In this document: positions 28,778 to 36,784 of the stretch, in pieces
Numbering within the stretch: position 1 is the first letter of the stretch
Layout: the number at the start of each line of letters is the position of its first letter
Assembly (NCBI GenBank): GCA_025361935.1
Contig: JANYJB010000102.1
Coordinates: forward strand, 1 to 54,347
Direction: 5' to 3'
Source of the DNA: Verrucomicrobiota bacterium
GTDB taxonomy: Bacteria; Verrucomicrobiota; Verrucomicrobiia; Opitutales; Opitutaceae
Length of the DNA: 54,347 nucleotides
Program-made: the position numbers and the translations under genes
The notes under the pieces: model-generated
What the model saw: only the letters and a program-made list of their open reading frames with translations
What the model was told of the DNA's origin: nothing
Databases searched by the model: none

Positions 28778-29814
28778 TGCGGGAGGAGTTGCACGGGTTT
28801 TTCGGCGGAGGCGGGACGGAGGCCGAAGAGTTTTCCGAGAAAGGCGCGGATGCGGCTGGGACGCGGATTTTTCCAGGGGAAGAGGCGGTGGCCGACGAAG
28901 GCGAGGATCTGGTCGATGGTGAGGCCGAGGATTCCGATGATGATGATGGCGGCGTAAACGTTGTCGAAATTCCGATATTTGGCCTGCTGGTTGATGAAAA
29001 AAGAAATGCCCGAGCTGACGCCGACGACCTCGGCGACTATGAGGTAGGTCCAAGCCCAGCCGAGGAGTATGCGGGTGTCGTTGTAGAGGTCGGGCAGGCT
29101 GGCAGGGACGATGACGCGCAGGACGAGCTGGCGACGTTTGGAACCGAGGGTTTGAGCGGCCTCGATGAGGGCGCAATCCACTTTGCGGACGGTGTTGGCG
29201 ACGACGAGGACCTGCTGGAAAAAGGTGCCGATGACGATGATGGCGATCTTGGGTTCGAGTTGAATGCCGAAGATGGCGACCATGAGCGCGCCGAACGCGG
29301 GGGCCGGCATGTAACGGACGAAATCGACGAACGGCTCGGTGAGGCGCGAGATCGCGATGAAGGAGCCGCAGAGAATGCCGAGCGGAATGCCAACGACGGA
29401 CGAAATCGTGAAGCCCCAGAAGATCGTCTGGATACTCATCCAGAGGCTTTGGTGGAGCCAGAGGTCACCCTTCAGGACGGGCGCGGTGGTGAAGGCGGTA
29501 TAGAGCGAGCGGATGACGGCGTGGGGAGCGGGAAAATAAATGGGGTTGGCGCGAAATCCTACGGGAGCGTGCGTGTGGGCGAGCTGGGCGGTGGCGACTT
29601 CCTTGTCGAAGTCGTGGCGATTGATGAGCAGGCCGGCGCGCATCCAGTCCACGTCTCCGGGGGCGGTCACCTTGACCATCGGGTGCCAGAGCCAGGGTAT
29701 GTAGCTGAACAGGCTCCACAACGCCAGCGGCAGCATGAAAGCGAGCACGCCGAGAAAGCGGCTGCGCTTGGGTGTGAGCTCTTGGCGGACGGAGAACCAG
29801 CGTGGTCGGGACAT
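28774..29814 (-). CDS. ABC importer permease, nitrate/sulfonate/taurine type
   Basis: 346 aa from the ATG at 29814 ([11 protein letters not shown]). It has one N-terminal membrane helix ([20 protein letters not shown]), a periplasmic stretch of about 110 residues, and then the SsuC/TauC-type domain with helices around [17 protein letters not shown] and [13 protein letters not shown]. The cytoplasmic EAA-like loop [21 protein letters not shown], given here as EAAQTLGS with [10 protein letters not shown], contacts the ATPase. The long extra periplasmic segment before the core is unusual for the family. It overlaps the ATPase gene by four bases. Confidence 0.9.
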   Translation of the reverse strand: MSRPRWFSVRQELTPKRSRFLGVLAFMLPLALWSLFSYIPWLWHPMVKVTAPGDVDWMRAGLLINRHDFDKEVATAQLAHTHAPVGFRANPIYFPAPHAVIRSLYTAFTTAPVLKGDLWLHQSLWMSIQTIFWGFTISSVVGIPLGILCGSFIAISRLTEPFVDFVRYMPAPAFGALMVAIFGIQLEPKIAIIVIGTFFQQVLVVANTVRKVDCALIEAAQTLGSKRRQLVLRVIVPASLPDLYNDTRILLGWAWTYLIVAEVVGVSSGISFFINQQAKYRNFDNVYAAIIIIGILGLTIDQILAFVGHRLFPWKNPRPSRIRAFLGKLFGLRPASAEKPVQLLPQ

Positions 29815-29851
29815 GGGACTGGCGAAAAGGCTAAGGGCTGTGGGCGATATG

Positions 29852-29883
29852 AAAACGGGTGCGTTGTGCTCCAACGCACCCGT
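29852..29883 (-). terminator. Attenuator-like hairpin between binding protein and permease genes
   Basis: ACGGGTGCGTT (29855-29865) pairs perfectly with AACGCACCCGT (29873-29883), a loop of 7 nt. On the minus strand the 11-bp stem is followed by TTTT. Such a partial terminator after a binding-protein gene normally lets it be expressed more than the permease and ATPase behind it. Confidence 0.65.
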
Positions 29884-29901
29884 GGTTTTGCTGCCGGGCG
29901 G

Positions 29902-30885
29902 TTATTTCTTCAACGCGTCAACAGTGAGGGAAGCGTCGAGGTAGCCGCCCACGTCCTGAGACTCTTTATAGACGCCGTTTTTCACGTTGAACTCGTTGGC
30001 GATCTTGGAGGAGCCGATGACGGAATCGAGACCGTCGGTTTTCGTGGTCAGGACCTTGGCACCTTCTTCGAGGGTGAGCAGGCGGGTGCCGGGCATAAAC
30101 GCGGCGTATTCCTTCGGGTCCACGCCGGCGCGGGCGGCCATGATCTTGATGCCGTCTTCGCGGGTCTTCGGATCGGCGAGGTAGGCGACGATTTTGTCCC
30201 ACACTTTGACGACCTTCAACCACTCGGCGCGGTGCTGGGCGAGGCTTTGGGGTGTGACTACGATGGCGTCGTAGATAAGACCGGGAGCGTCGGCGCTGGT
30301 GTAAACGGGCTTGGAGCCGGGGACGGCCTTGAGGGCGGCGCCGCAGTTGGGCTGCCAGGCACCGATGGCGTCAACCTGACCGGAGGCGAGCACCTGCGGG
30401 GTCTGGTTGGTGGGCGTGGGGACAAGGGTGACGTCGGATTCGGTCAGGCCGGCTTTCTTGAGGCCGTTGAGGAGGAGAAGGTGTTCGACGAAGCCGATCT
30501 CGATGCCGACTTTTTTGCCCTTCAGATCCTTGAGGGATTTGATGCCGGGCTGGCCGACGATCATGTCGTTGCCGTTGGAGTAATCGGTGATGAGGACGGC
30601 GATGTTCTTGGCGCCGCCGGCACCGGTGACGAGGGCGTCGCCGTTGGTGACGGTCACGGCGTCGCATTTGCCGGCGGTGAAGGCCTCCATGGAGGGACCA
30701 TATTCGAACCAGAGGAGATCGACATCGACGCCGGCTTCCTTGAACCAGCCTTTCTGGGCGGCAATTTCGAGAGCGGTCCAGCCGGGCCAGTCGGAAAAGG
30801 CAATTTTAAGCGGGGCGGCGGAGACGGTGGCAGTGGCAGAGGCGGCGGCGACCGCGAGAAGGGCAATCAGGTTACGTAGGCGCAT
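29902..30885 (-). CDS. ABC importer substrate-binding protein (SsuA/TauA/NMT1-like)
   Basis: 327-aa exported binding protein, start at 30885 ([10 protein letters not shown]), with signal peptide ([20 protein letters not shown]). Type II periplasmic-binding fold of the nitrate/sulfonate/taurine kind: [68 protein letters not shown], and [13 protein letters not shown]. Homologues adjacent to guanidine- or urea-utilisation genes are thought to bind the nitrogen compound. It is the first gene of the transporter unit and is preceded by the shared operator. Confidence 0.9.
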   Translation of the reverse strand: MRLRNLIALLAVAAASATATVSAAPLKIAFSDWPGWTALEIAAQKGWFKEAGVDVDLLWFEYGPSMEAFTAGKCDAVTVTNGDALVTGAGGAKNIAVLITDYSNGNDMIVGQPGIKSLKDLKGKKVGIEIGFVEHLLLLNGLKKAGLTESDVTLVPTPTNQTPQVLASGQVDAIGAWQPNCGAALKAVPGSKPVYTSADAPGLIYDAIVVTPQSLAQHRAEWLKVVKVWDKIVAYLADPKTREDGIKIMAARAGVDPKEYAAFMPGTRLLTLEEGAKVLTTKTDGLDSVIGSSKIANEFNVKNGVYKESQDVGGYLDASLTVDALKK

Positions 30886-30896
30886 GGTGAAGGTTA

Positions 30897-30925
30897 GTGT
30901 TACGATTATGGTAAAAAGTGTTACC
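30897..30925 (-). promoter_or_regulatory. Operator upstream of the transporter unit (copy 2)
   Basis: On the minus strand, GTAACAC, 14 bases, GTAACAC (half-sites 30918-30924 and 30897-30903), also containing GGTAA-N6-TTACC. The centre includes CATAAT, which could serve as a -10 box. The proximal half-site ends 11 bases before the ATG at 30885, exactly as in copy 1 at 25075-25103. Confidence 0.65.
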
Positions 30926-31022
30926 AACTTCGTTTTAGCACAACGCGTGCCCACGCCTGTTGTGGACGAAATTTATCTGGAAATGAGCGGTTCCCCCATG
31001 CGCCGCACGCAGATCGGGCAAT

Positions 31023-31053
31023 AAAAAACCACGCCGTGAGTCGCGGCGTGGTT
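31023..31053 (-). terminator. Rho-independent terminator
   Basis: AACCACGCCG (31027-31036) pairs with CGGCGTGGTT (31044-31053) with a 7-nt loop. On the minus strand the stem is followed by a T-run (complement of 31023-31028). It ends the coiled-coil protein gene whose stop is at 31075. Confidence 0.85.
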
Positions 31054-31074
31054 GGGAGAGTGCAAAAAAAGGGG

Positions 31075-31893
31075 TTATTTCTTGGGGCTGGAAGCCTGAA
31101 TGTCGTCGAGCTGCTTTTGAATGGCGTTCATCTTGTCCACGAGCTGCTGCTCCTTTTTCTTGCGCTCGCTGCTGTCAATAATACTGAGGTCGGCGGCGTC
31201 CTTGATGATGTTGGCAGGGAGGGCAAAGATGCGGGTGATGATTCCCTGATCTTTAAGCGAACTCAGATAGAGCGCTACAGTCTCGTGCGAAAGGGCGAGG
31301 GACTGCTCGGCGACCGAATGGGCTTGAACGAGGTTGTTGTTGAGAACCTGGTTTTTAGCGAGTTCGGCGGTCAGGACGGAACCGACTTGGTCGGCGATTT
31401 TCTGACTGTAGGAGGCAAGCGACTCCCGGGTGAGATTCTGGTCCTTGGCGATGTCGGCCAGGATGGGTTGGATTTTTTCGGAGAGGCGGCTGGAAACCTT
31501 GTCCACCTGTTCGTTTTGCAGCCGCTCGGCTTCCTCGGGGGTCTTGGGGAGCGGGTTGAAAGGCTGGATCTTCTGGGCGATGGCCTCGGCGAGCTGGTTT
31601 ACCTTGGCGGCATTGGCCTCGGCGAACTCTGCATCCGTCATGAGCGCGTCGGCGGAGCGTTTGGCGATGGCGTCTTTGAGGAGGGTGTTGACGGCCTCGA
31701 TCTGGCGGCGCGTCTGCTCGGCGGAGACCTGAAGTTCGGCGCTATGCTGTTCCTTGAGTTCGGTGATCTCGCGTTGACGAGCGGCGTTTAGGTCGGGAAT
31801 GACTTTGAAGCTGACATAGGCCCCGAGAACGAGACCGACGAGAAGAACGGTTGCGAGAATGACAGGAAGCTGATCCTTAAGTTTTTGCCACAT
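31075..31893 (-). CDS. Membrane-anchored coiled-coil protein
   Basis: 272 aa, family not recognised. One N-terminal membrane helix (PVILATVLLVGLVLGAYVSF) is followed by a long charged coiled coil (ITELKEQHSAELQVSAEQ; QEQIEAVN-type heptads through RLQNEQVDKVSSRLSEKI), a helical region LTRESLASYSQKIADQV, and a C-terminal coiled coil (ERKKKEQQLVDKMNAIQKQL). The topology would place the body outside the cytoplasm. It is a single-gene unit with its own terminator. The role may be structural in the envelope; this is not shown by the sequence. Confidence 0.75.
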   Translation of the reverse strand: MWQKLKDQLPVILATVLLVGLVLGAYVSFKVIPDLNAARQREITELKEQHSAELQVSAEQTRRQIEAVNTLLKDAIAKRSADALMTDAEFAEANAAKVNQLAEAIAQKIQPFNPLPKTPEEAERLQNEQVDKVSSRLSEKIQPILADIAKDQNLTRESLASYSQKIADQVGSVLTAELAKNQVLNNNLVQAHSVAEQSLALSHETVALYLSSLKDQGIITRIFALPANIIKDAADLSIIDSSERKKKEQQLVDKMNAIQKQLDDIQASSPKK

Positions 31894-32007
31894 AGAGATG
31901 TTTGGTGGGATGTATGAAAGCTAGAACAATGCCGCGTAAAAGCAATGTCGGCGTGGCGATGGCTTTTCGGTTGTTTTTGGCACGGGCGTGCGCACGTTTT
32001 CTCATAC

Positions 32008-32331
32008 ATGAGCCTGAACCGGACCGAGCAGATGGTGTTCGATTATGTGCAGCAGCATCTCGATGAGAAGCGCCACTGGCAGGACAAGGTATGCAAAATG
32101 TCCGCGCGGGCCCGCGATCCGCACGCGGCGGCGATCGAGCTTGAAGGAGATTTGTGGAGGTATTTCGAGGAGCGTTCGGCAGTGGCGTCGCCATTCAGGG
32201 AAATCGCGCAACGCGAAGGATTGCGCCGAATCAGCCTGCGGAATCTCGCCGAATACCTCCTCCGCCTATGGGCTCCGGTGAAGGCGAAACAAAAATCCAC
32301 GGATGGAACCCCGTTGCTTCCTTATGCATGA
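32008..32331 (+). CDS. Small helical hypothetical protein
   Basis: 107 aa from the ATG at 32008 (MSLNRTEQMVFDYVQQHL); the frame extends upstream to 31945, but the extra residues are not protein-like and overlap the promoter region. Rich in charged residues and predicted helical, with HWQDKVCKMSARARDPH, ELEGDLWRYFEERS and SLRNLAEYLLRLW. No membrane segment. It precedes phoH by about 100 bases on the same strand but has a gap long enough for a separate phoH promoter. Not recognised. Confidence 0.6.
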   Translation: MSLNRTEQMVFDYVQQHLDEKRHWQDKVCKMSARARDPHAAAIELEGDLWRYFEERSAVASPFREIAQREGLRRISLRNLAEYLLRLWAPVKAKQKSTDGTPLLPYA

Positions 32332-32435
32332 TCCGGCTGTGACGGCCGTGTAACTTTTATCAATGTGGCCCAACTCTTGCATGGACAAAAGTCCGTCAGC
32401 GTGCAGATTTACTCACAAGTTATTCACCACCCTAA

Positions 32436-33995
32436 ATGGAAAACCTGAGCGAGGCCAAAACCTCTAAACCGCAGCTCAAGGTCTCTGCAAAGGCGAAGAC
32501 CTTCGTCCTGGACACCAACGTCCTCCTCCACGACCCGCAGTCGATTTTTAAATTTGAGGACAACAACCTGGCCATACCGGTCGAGGTTTTGGAAGAGTTG
32601 GATGCCATCAAAACCGAGCAGTCCACCGAGCGCGGCCGCAACGCCCGCCGCGTGCACCGCATCCTCTCGGAACTTCTGCCCGACTCGCGCTCCATGCACG
32701 AGGGCGTGAAGCTGGAAAACGGCGGCACGCTTTCCATCATCATCAATCCCTACATGGCGGACCCGTCGCTGCGCGACGCGCCTCTGATGCAAAAACTGCG
32801 CGCTGTTCTCTCCGATTTCGGCAAGAAGGACAACCGCATCATCGCCGCCGCGCTTTTTGTCCAGGAACGCTATACGCCACCGACGATTCTAGTCACGAAG
32901 GACGTCAACGTTGCCCTCAAGGCGCGCGCCGTCGGTCTCGAAGCGCAGGATTATCTTAACGATAAGGTTCCCGAGAGCGTTGATGAAGATTCCTATGTAG
33001 AGATCCCCGTAACCATCTACGAAATCCAGCGTTTCTGCTCTGAGGGTGAGTTCGACATCGGCAAGGAGGCTTCGGCCAAGCTCTACCTCAACGAATACGT
33101 CCTTTTGCGCTCCGATGAGGGCAAAACCATGCCGGCGCGTTACTATGGTGAAGGCATCGTGAAGCGCCTGCGCATCCCCGAAAGCATCAAGGCGCCCGGC
33201 GGCATTTCCATCCGTGCGCGCAATCTCGAACAGCAGTTCTTCATGGACGCGCTGCTTGATGATTCTGTTTCGCTCATCACCTGTTTCGGCAAGGCGGGCA
33301 CCGGCAAGACCCTGCTCTCCATCGGCTGCGCGCTCCACCAGACGCACGACGACCGTTCGCTCTACGACGGCCTTTCGATTTCCCGTCCGGTCATTGCGCT
33401 CGGCAAGGACATCGGTTTTCTCCCCGGCACGCTGGAGGAAAAGATGAAGCCCTGGCTTCAGCCTTACTTCGACGCGCTCGAGGTGCTCATGCCATCGAAG
33501 CCTGCGAAGGAGCCGCAATTCGCCGCCAAAAAAGTCTCCAAGAAGCACAAGAAAAACCAGCCGAGCGCGCTGGAAATGTCCCGAGCCGAGTCGGTTTCGA
33601 GCCACGGTTCGAATAGTAACGGCCACAGCCACGGCAGCGGCAACGGTGCGGCTCCGGTCAAACCCTACGAGCGTCTCATCAAAAGCGGTCTCGTGGAGGT
33701 CGAGGCCCTGTGCTTCATCCGCGGACGGTCCATTGCCCGCCGCTTCTTCATCTTGGACGAAGCCCAGCAGCTTACTCCGCACGAAGTGAAGACGGTCATC
33801 ACCCGCATCTCGGAAGGCTCCAAGATCGTGCTGATCGGCGATCCGGCGCAGATAGACAATCCCTACGTCGATTCACGCAGCAACGGCCTCGTCTATTGCT
33901 ACAACCGCATGAAGGGCCACGCGATTTCCGCTCATGTGAAGCTCACGAAAGGCGAGCGCTCCAAGCTCGCCGAACTCGCGGCCGACCTCCTGTAA
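32436..33995 (+). CDS. PIN-PhoH family protein (RNase/ATPase)
   Basis: 519-aa PhoH2-type protein: an N-terminal PIN nuclease domain joined to a PhoH ATPase, a combination shown in other bacteria to unwind and cleave RNA. PIN acidic residues Asp26 (VLDTNVLL), Asp132 (KKDNR) and Asp156 (VTKDVN) are in place. The ATPase has Walker A GKAGTGKT (285-292) and Walker B FFILDEAQQ (about 437-445), followed by VLIGDPAQIDNPY. Between them, residues about 355-408 form a Lys/Ser/Gly/His-rich low-complexity insert (KKVSKKHKKN, GSNSNGHSHGSGNG) not typical of the family. Single gene, closed by a strong terminator. Confidence 0.92.
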   Translation: MENLSEAKTSKPQLKVSAKAKTFVLDTNVLLHDPQSIFKFEDNNLAIPVEVLEELDAIKTEQSTERGRNARRVHRILSELLPDSRSMHEGVKLENGGTLSIIINPYMADPSLRDAPLMQKLRAVLSDFGKKDNRIIAAALFVQERYTPPTILVTKDVNVALKARAVGLEAQDYLNDKVPESVDEDSYVEIPVTIYEIQRFCSEGEFDIGKEASAKLYLNEYVLLRSDEGKTMPARYYGEGIVKRLRIPESIKAPGGISIRARNLEQQFFMDALLDDSVSLITCFGKAGTGKTLLSIGCALHQTHDDRSLYDGLSISRPVIALGKDIGFLPGTLEEKMKPWLQPYFDALEVLMPSKPAKEPQFAAKKVSKKHKKNQPSALEMSRAESVSSHGSNSNGHSHGSGNGAAPVKPYERLIKSGLVEVEALCFIRGRSIARRFFILDEAQQLTPHEVKTVITRISEGSKIVLIGDPAQIDNPYVDSRSNGLVYCYNRMKGHAISAHVKLTKGERSKLAELAADLL

Positions 33996-34027
33996 CCCCG
34001 AGTCCGAGCGGTTCGGTTTTAGAAAAT

Positions 34028-34062
34028 AAAAACGCCCGCCGTAGAAAGAGGCGGGCGTTTTT
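34028..34062. terminator. Bidirectional rho-independent terminator
   Basis: AAAAACGCCCGCC (34028-34040) pairs perfectly with GGCGGGCGTTTTT (34050-34062), with a 9-nt loop. T-runs exist in both directions. It separates the convergent phoH and the small membrane protein gene. Confidence 0.9.
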
Positions 34063-34092
34063 ATTTTTGAAAGAGCAGATGTCGCTAGACGT

Positions 34093-34731
34093 TCAAGTGC
34101 GGATGACCGCCGCTTCACGATTGCGCCCGAGCAGGCTGGGGCGGTAGGCGCGGCGGGCCGCGTATTCCATCGCGAGAGCAAACAAGCCGGTGAATAGCAG
34201 GTCGCTCGCGAAGGTGTTGCGGAAAAAGAAGAGCGTGGGGGCGAATTCCAGATGACCCACGGTCAACGCCTGCCACCAGCCCGCGAGGCTGCGCGCGTAA
34301 AAAGGATCGGTCGCCCAGGAAGCGGTGTTGGTCGCGAGGTAGAAAATCACCGAACCGCTGAGCGCGCCGCTGAAGAGATTGAGCCAGTTTTTGCGGCGGG
34401 CGACGATCAGGCCTAGGCCGAGCGCGGCGGCGAAGCAGGCAGTGCGGGTAACTGCCCCTACACCATCCCAAGAGTAACCCATCTGGGTCGCGTAGTAATG
34501 GTTAATGTAAAGATCCGAGAGACTAAGCGCGACAAACGGCACGAGCCAGAGACGGGCGGAGCGGAAATAAACCGCTCCGCAGAACGCCAGAGCCATGAGT
34601 GGTGAGAAATTCACCAGTCCTGGGTTCCAGACGGCTACGACCCGATAAAGCGTGGCGGATAAAACAAGCGCGAGCGCGAGAGGCATGATGAGGATGGTTG
34701 GCGGGTTGAGGGAGAAAGACAAGCCTGTCAC
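34093..34731 (-). CDS. Small integral membrane protein (DUF6580-like), linked to cobalamin adenosyltransferase
   Basis: 212 aa from GTG 34731, or 197 aa from ATG 34686 (MPLALALVLS), which begins directly with the first helix and may be the true start. Five or six membrane helices, including LVNFSPLMALAFCGAVYF, LWLVPFVALSLSDLYINHYY and FAAALGLGLIVARRKNW. The NFSPLMALAFCGAVYF pattern matches a family of unknown function (DUF6580-like) with the size of ECF-type transporter S components. It lies 21 bases behind the PduO-type adenosyltransferase on the same strand, so a role in corrinoid uptake or handling is possible but is inferred from the neighbour only. Confidence 0.7.
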   Translation of the reverse strand: MTGLSFSLNPPTILIMPLALALVLSATLYRVVAVWNPGLVNFSPLMALAFCGAVYFRSARLWLVPFVALSLSDLYINHYYATQMGYSWDGVGAVTRTACFAAALGLGLIVARRKNWLNLFSGALSGSVIFYLATNTASWATDPFYARSLAGWWQALTVGHLEFAPTLFFFRNTFASDLLFTGLFALAMEYAARRAYRPSLLGRNREAAVIRT

Positions 34732-34752
34732 CCATGCTGATTTTGGGAATCA

Positions 34753-35283
34753 TCAGGCTTTTTCCGCCTGCCGGGCGAGCAGCCAGAGGAGGTCGGAGAT
34801 CCGGTTGACGTAATGGTGCAGCAGCGGGCGCACCGAGCGACCGTTAGCGGGCAGTGCGGCGAGGTGACGTTCCGCCCGGCGGGCGGCGGTGCGGGCGAGA
34901 TCAAGCGCGGCGGCATGGAGATTGGCTCCGGGAGTGGCCCAGCCGTCGAATGTGATGTTTTGGGTTTCGAGCATCGCGACACCGGCGTCGATGCGGGCGA
35001 GATCGGTATCGGCAAGCTTGGTGAACTTAGATGCGGCGTAACGGGCCAGATCGGCCTCGGCGCAGGCGAGTTCGCCCATGAGGTTCACGAGGTTATGCTG
35101 GATCAGCTCGATTTCCGTTCGGCGAACGGGGTCGGTGCAGGTGGCCTTGGCGAACCCGAGGGCGGCGTTGAGCTCGTCGAATGATCCCACGGCTTCGATT
35201 TGCGGGTGATCTTTCGGGACGCGCTGGCCGTAGAGCAGGCTTGTGGTGCCGTCGTCACCGGTTCGGGTTGCGATGGAGGACAT
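34753..35283 (-). CDS. Cob(I)alamin adenosyltransferase, PduO type
   Basis: Makes adenosylcobalamin from cob(I)alamin and ATP. 176 aa from ATG 35283 (MSSIATRTGDDG); the longer start at 35319 adds residues absent from the family. Seen: the N-terminal ATP-binding motif TRTGDDGTTSL, VGSFDELNAALGFA with the family's DELN, the ARTAARRAERHL segment matching RRAER, and VNRISDLLWLLAR matching the YLNRLSD motif. It is upstream of the membrane protein gene in a two-gene unit and complements the cobalamin block at 10-16 kb. Confidence 0.94.
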   Translation of the reverse strand: MSSIATRTGDDGTTSLLYGQRVPKDHPQIEAVGSFDELNAALGFAKATCTDPVRRTEIELIQHNLVNLMGELACAEADLARYAASKFTKLADTDLARIDAGVAMLETQNITFDGWATPGANLHAAALDLARTAARRAERHLAALPANGRSVRPLLHHYVNRISDLLWLLARQAEKA

Positions 35284-35335
35284 GGTGGGGAAGATGCTTA
35301 GAATCCGTTCCGCGTCCATCCCTTCGATGATTGTT

Positions 35336-35376
35336 CGAAAAACAAAAAGCGCCCCCGGAAAAATTCCGAGGGCGCT
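35336..35376 (-). terminator. Rho-independent terminator
   Basis: A 13-bp stem (35348-35360 with 35364-35376, one mismatch) around an AAA loop, followed on the minus strand by a T-rich tract. It ends the surface-repeat protein gene at 35415 and lies before the adenosyltransferase gene. Confidence 0.85.
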
Positions 35377-35414
35377 CAGGTTATACGGCTAAATCAGGCT
35401 GTGATATTTGAGTA

Positions 35415-36026
35415 TCAAAAGCCGATATTGATGAAGGGGAAAACCTTCGGCAGGGGCTTGAATTCGTCCCAATTACGGGAATCGACTTGGTTCCAGAGGC
35501 CGATTTGCAGGCCCTTGAGGGTTTGGGCGTAGTTGACTAAGCCGAGTTGAAGGCCAGTGACGTTCTTGGCGGCGTTAACAAGGCCGATTTGGAGGCCGGT
35601 GAAGTCAGCCTTGATGCCTTCGCCGCCCCAGTTGACGATGGCGGTTTGCAGGCCGGTGACCTTGGCATCAAAGACGTTGATCGCGCCGGCTTGCCAGCCG
35701 GTGACTTCGCCCTTGGTCACGTTGACGAGGCCGAATTGCAGGCCTGTGGTGGTTCCGTCAACGCGGTTGAAGATCGAGGGAATAAAGATCAGTCCCGTGA
35801 CGCCCGTGAAATCGCCGGTGGTGATGTTGACTAGGCCGAGTTCGAGGCCGGTTACGTTTTTGTTTTCGCCGTAGATATCCAAGCGGATGCCTGAAACGCT
35901 TTCGCTGGCGGGCACGAGCTGCATATCGGGAGCCCAGAGAGCGGCTTGGAAAGAGGCGTCGGCACGAACGGTAAGGGCGGAGACACTGACCAAGGCGAGA
36001 ACGGACAGGATTTTTAGGGATTTCAT
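35415..36026 (-). CDS. Exported repeat protein (LA_2272-like surface repeats)
   Basis: 203 aa with a signal peptide (SLKILSVLALVSVSALTVRA). The body is a ladder of about seven imperfect repeats of roughly 20 residues with the core VTGLxLGLVN: VTGLELGLVN, TTGLQFGLVN, VTGWQAGAIN, VTGLQTAIVN, FTGLQIGLVN, VTGLQLGLVN, LKGLQIGLWN. The repeats suggest a beta-solenoid or barrel at the surface, and the terminal Phe fits outer-membrane insertion. Similar repeat proteins are known from Leptospira (LA_2272 family) and gut bacteria; no function is established. Monocistronic with a strong terminator. Confidence 0.8.
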   Translation of the reverse strand: MKSLKILSVLALVSVSALTVRADASFQAALWAPDMQLVPASESVSGIRLDIYGENKNVTGLELGLVNITTGDFTGVTGLIFIPSIFNRVDGTTTGLQFGLVNVTKGEVTGWQAGAINVFDAKVTGLQTAIVNWGGEGIKADFTGLQIGLVNAAKNVTGLQLGLVNYAQTLKGLQIGLWNQVDSRNWDEFKPLPKVFPFINIGF

Positions 36027-36133
36027 TTATGGTTGGGGTTAAAGACAGACACTAAACACGCTTGGAGCATGTTGATCCCGTCATATTTAGCAAGCGGCTG
36101 GCGCGTGCGCTTTTGGACGCGGCGTGCTTCCCC

Positions 36134-36718
36134 TTAACTTGTTTTAGAGCTGATGGTTGCCACTGCATCGCGGGTGGACTTGGCGAGTGCCTTGATCTCC
36201 GGCTCGATCGTGGCTCGCACCTTTTTTTCCATCCGGTCGATGAAGAGTGTTCCGTTGAGGTGATCCACCTCGTGCTGGATGCAGCGTGCGAGCAGGTCGT
36301 CGCACAGAAGCGTGTGCGGCGTGCCTTGCAGATCCTGATAGTTTACGCGAATCGCGTCGGGGCGAACCACGTCGCCGCGGATGTCGGGGAACGACAGGCA
36401 GCCTTCCTCGTAAACGAATTCGTCCGAGGGCAGGAAGGTGATAACGGGGTTCACCAGCGCGAACGGCATGAACAGCTCCTTGGGCGGCTTGGCGCCGTCG
36501 AGTTCCCAGTTGAAATCCACCTTGGCGCCGCGCAGGTCCACCACGCAGAGCTGGATCGCCTGACCGATCTGTTGGGCGGCGAGGCCGATGCCGGCGGCGG
36601 TGTGCATGGTGGCGATCATCTGTTCGGCAAGGCGGGTAAGCGCGGCGTCGAAGACGGTGATCTTGGCGCCTTTTTTTCGCAGGACGGGATCGTTGTAATG
36701 AACAATTGGCAGGGCCAT
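36134..36718 (-). CDS. def: Peptide deformylase
   Basis: Removes the N-formyl group from nascent proteins; 194 aa. All three family motifs are present: GIGLAAQQIG (motif 1, GxGxAAxQ), EEGCLSFP (motif 2, with the metal-binding Cys), and QHEVDHLNG (motif 3, HExDH with two His ligands and the catalytic Glu). ATG at 36718. The next gene is divergent. Confidence 0.97.
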   Translation of the reverse strand: MALPIVHYNDPVLRKKGAKITVFDAALTRLAEQMIATMHTAAGIGLAAQQIGQAIQLCVVDLRGAKVDFNWELDGAKPPKELFMPFALVNPVITFLPSDEFVYEEGCLSFPDIRGDVVRPDAIRVNYQDLQGTPHTLLCDDLLARCIQHEVDHLNGTLFIDRMEKKVRATIEPEIKALAKSTRDAVATISSKTS

Positions 36719-36784
36719 GGGTCAGTGGATGACCGCAAAACGTGGATTTGCCTCACGAACGCGGCAACCGAATACTGCGCACCC

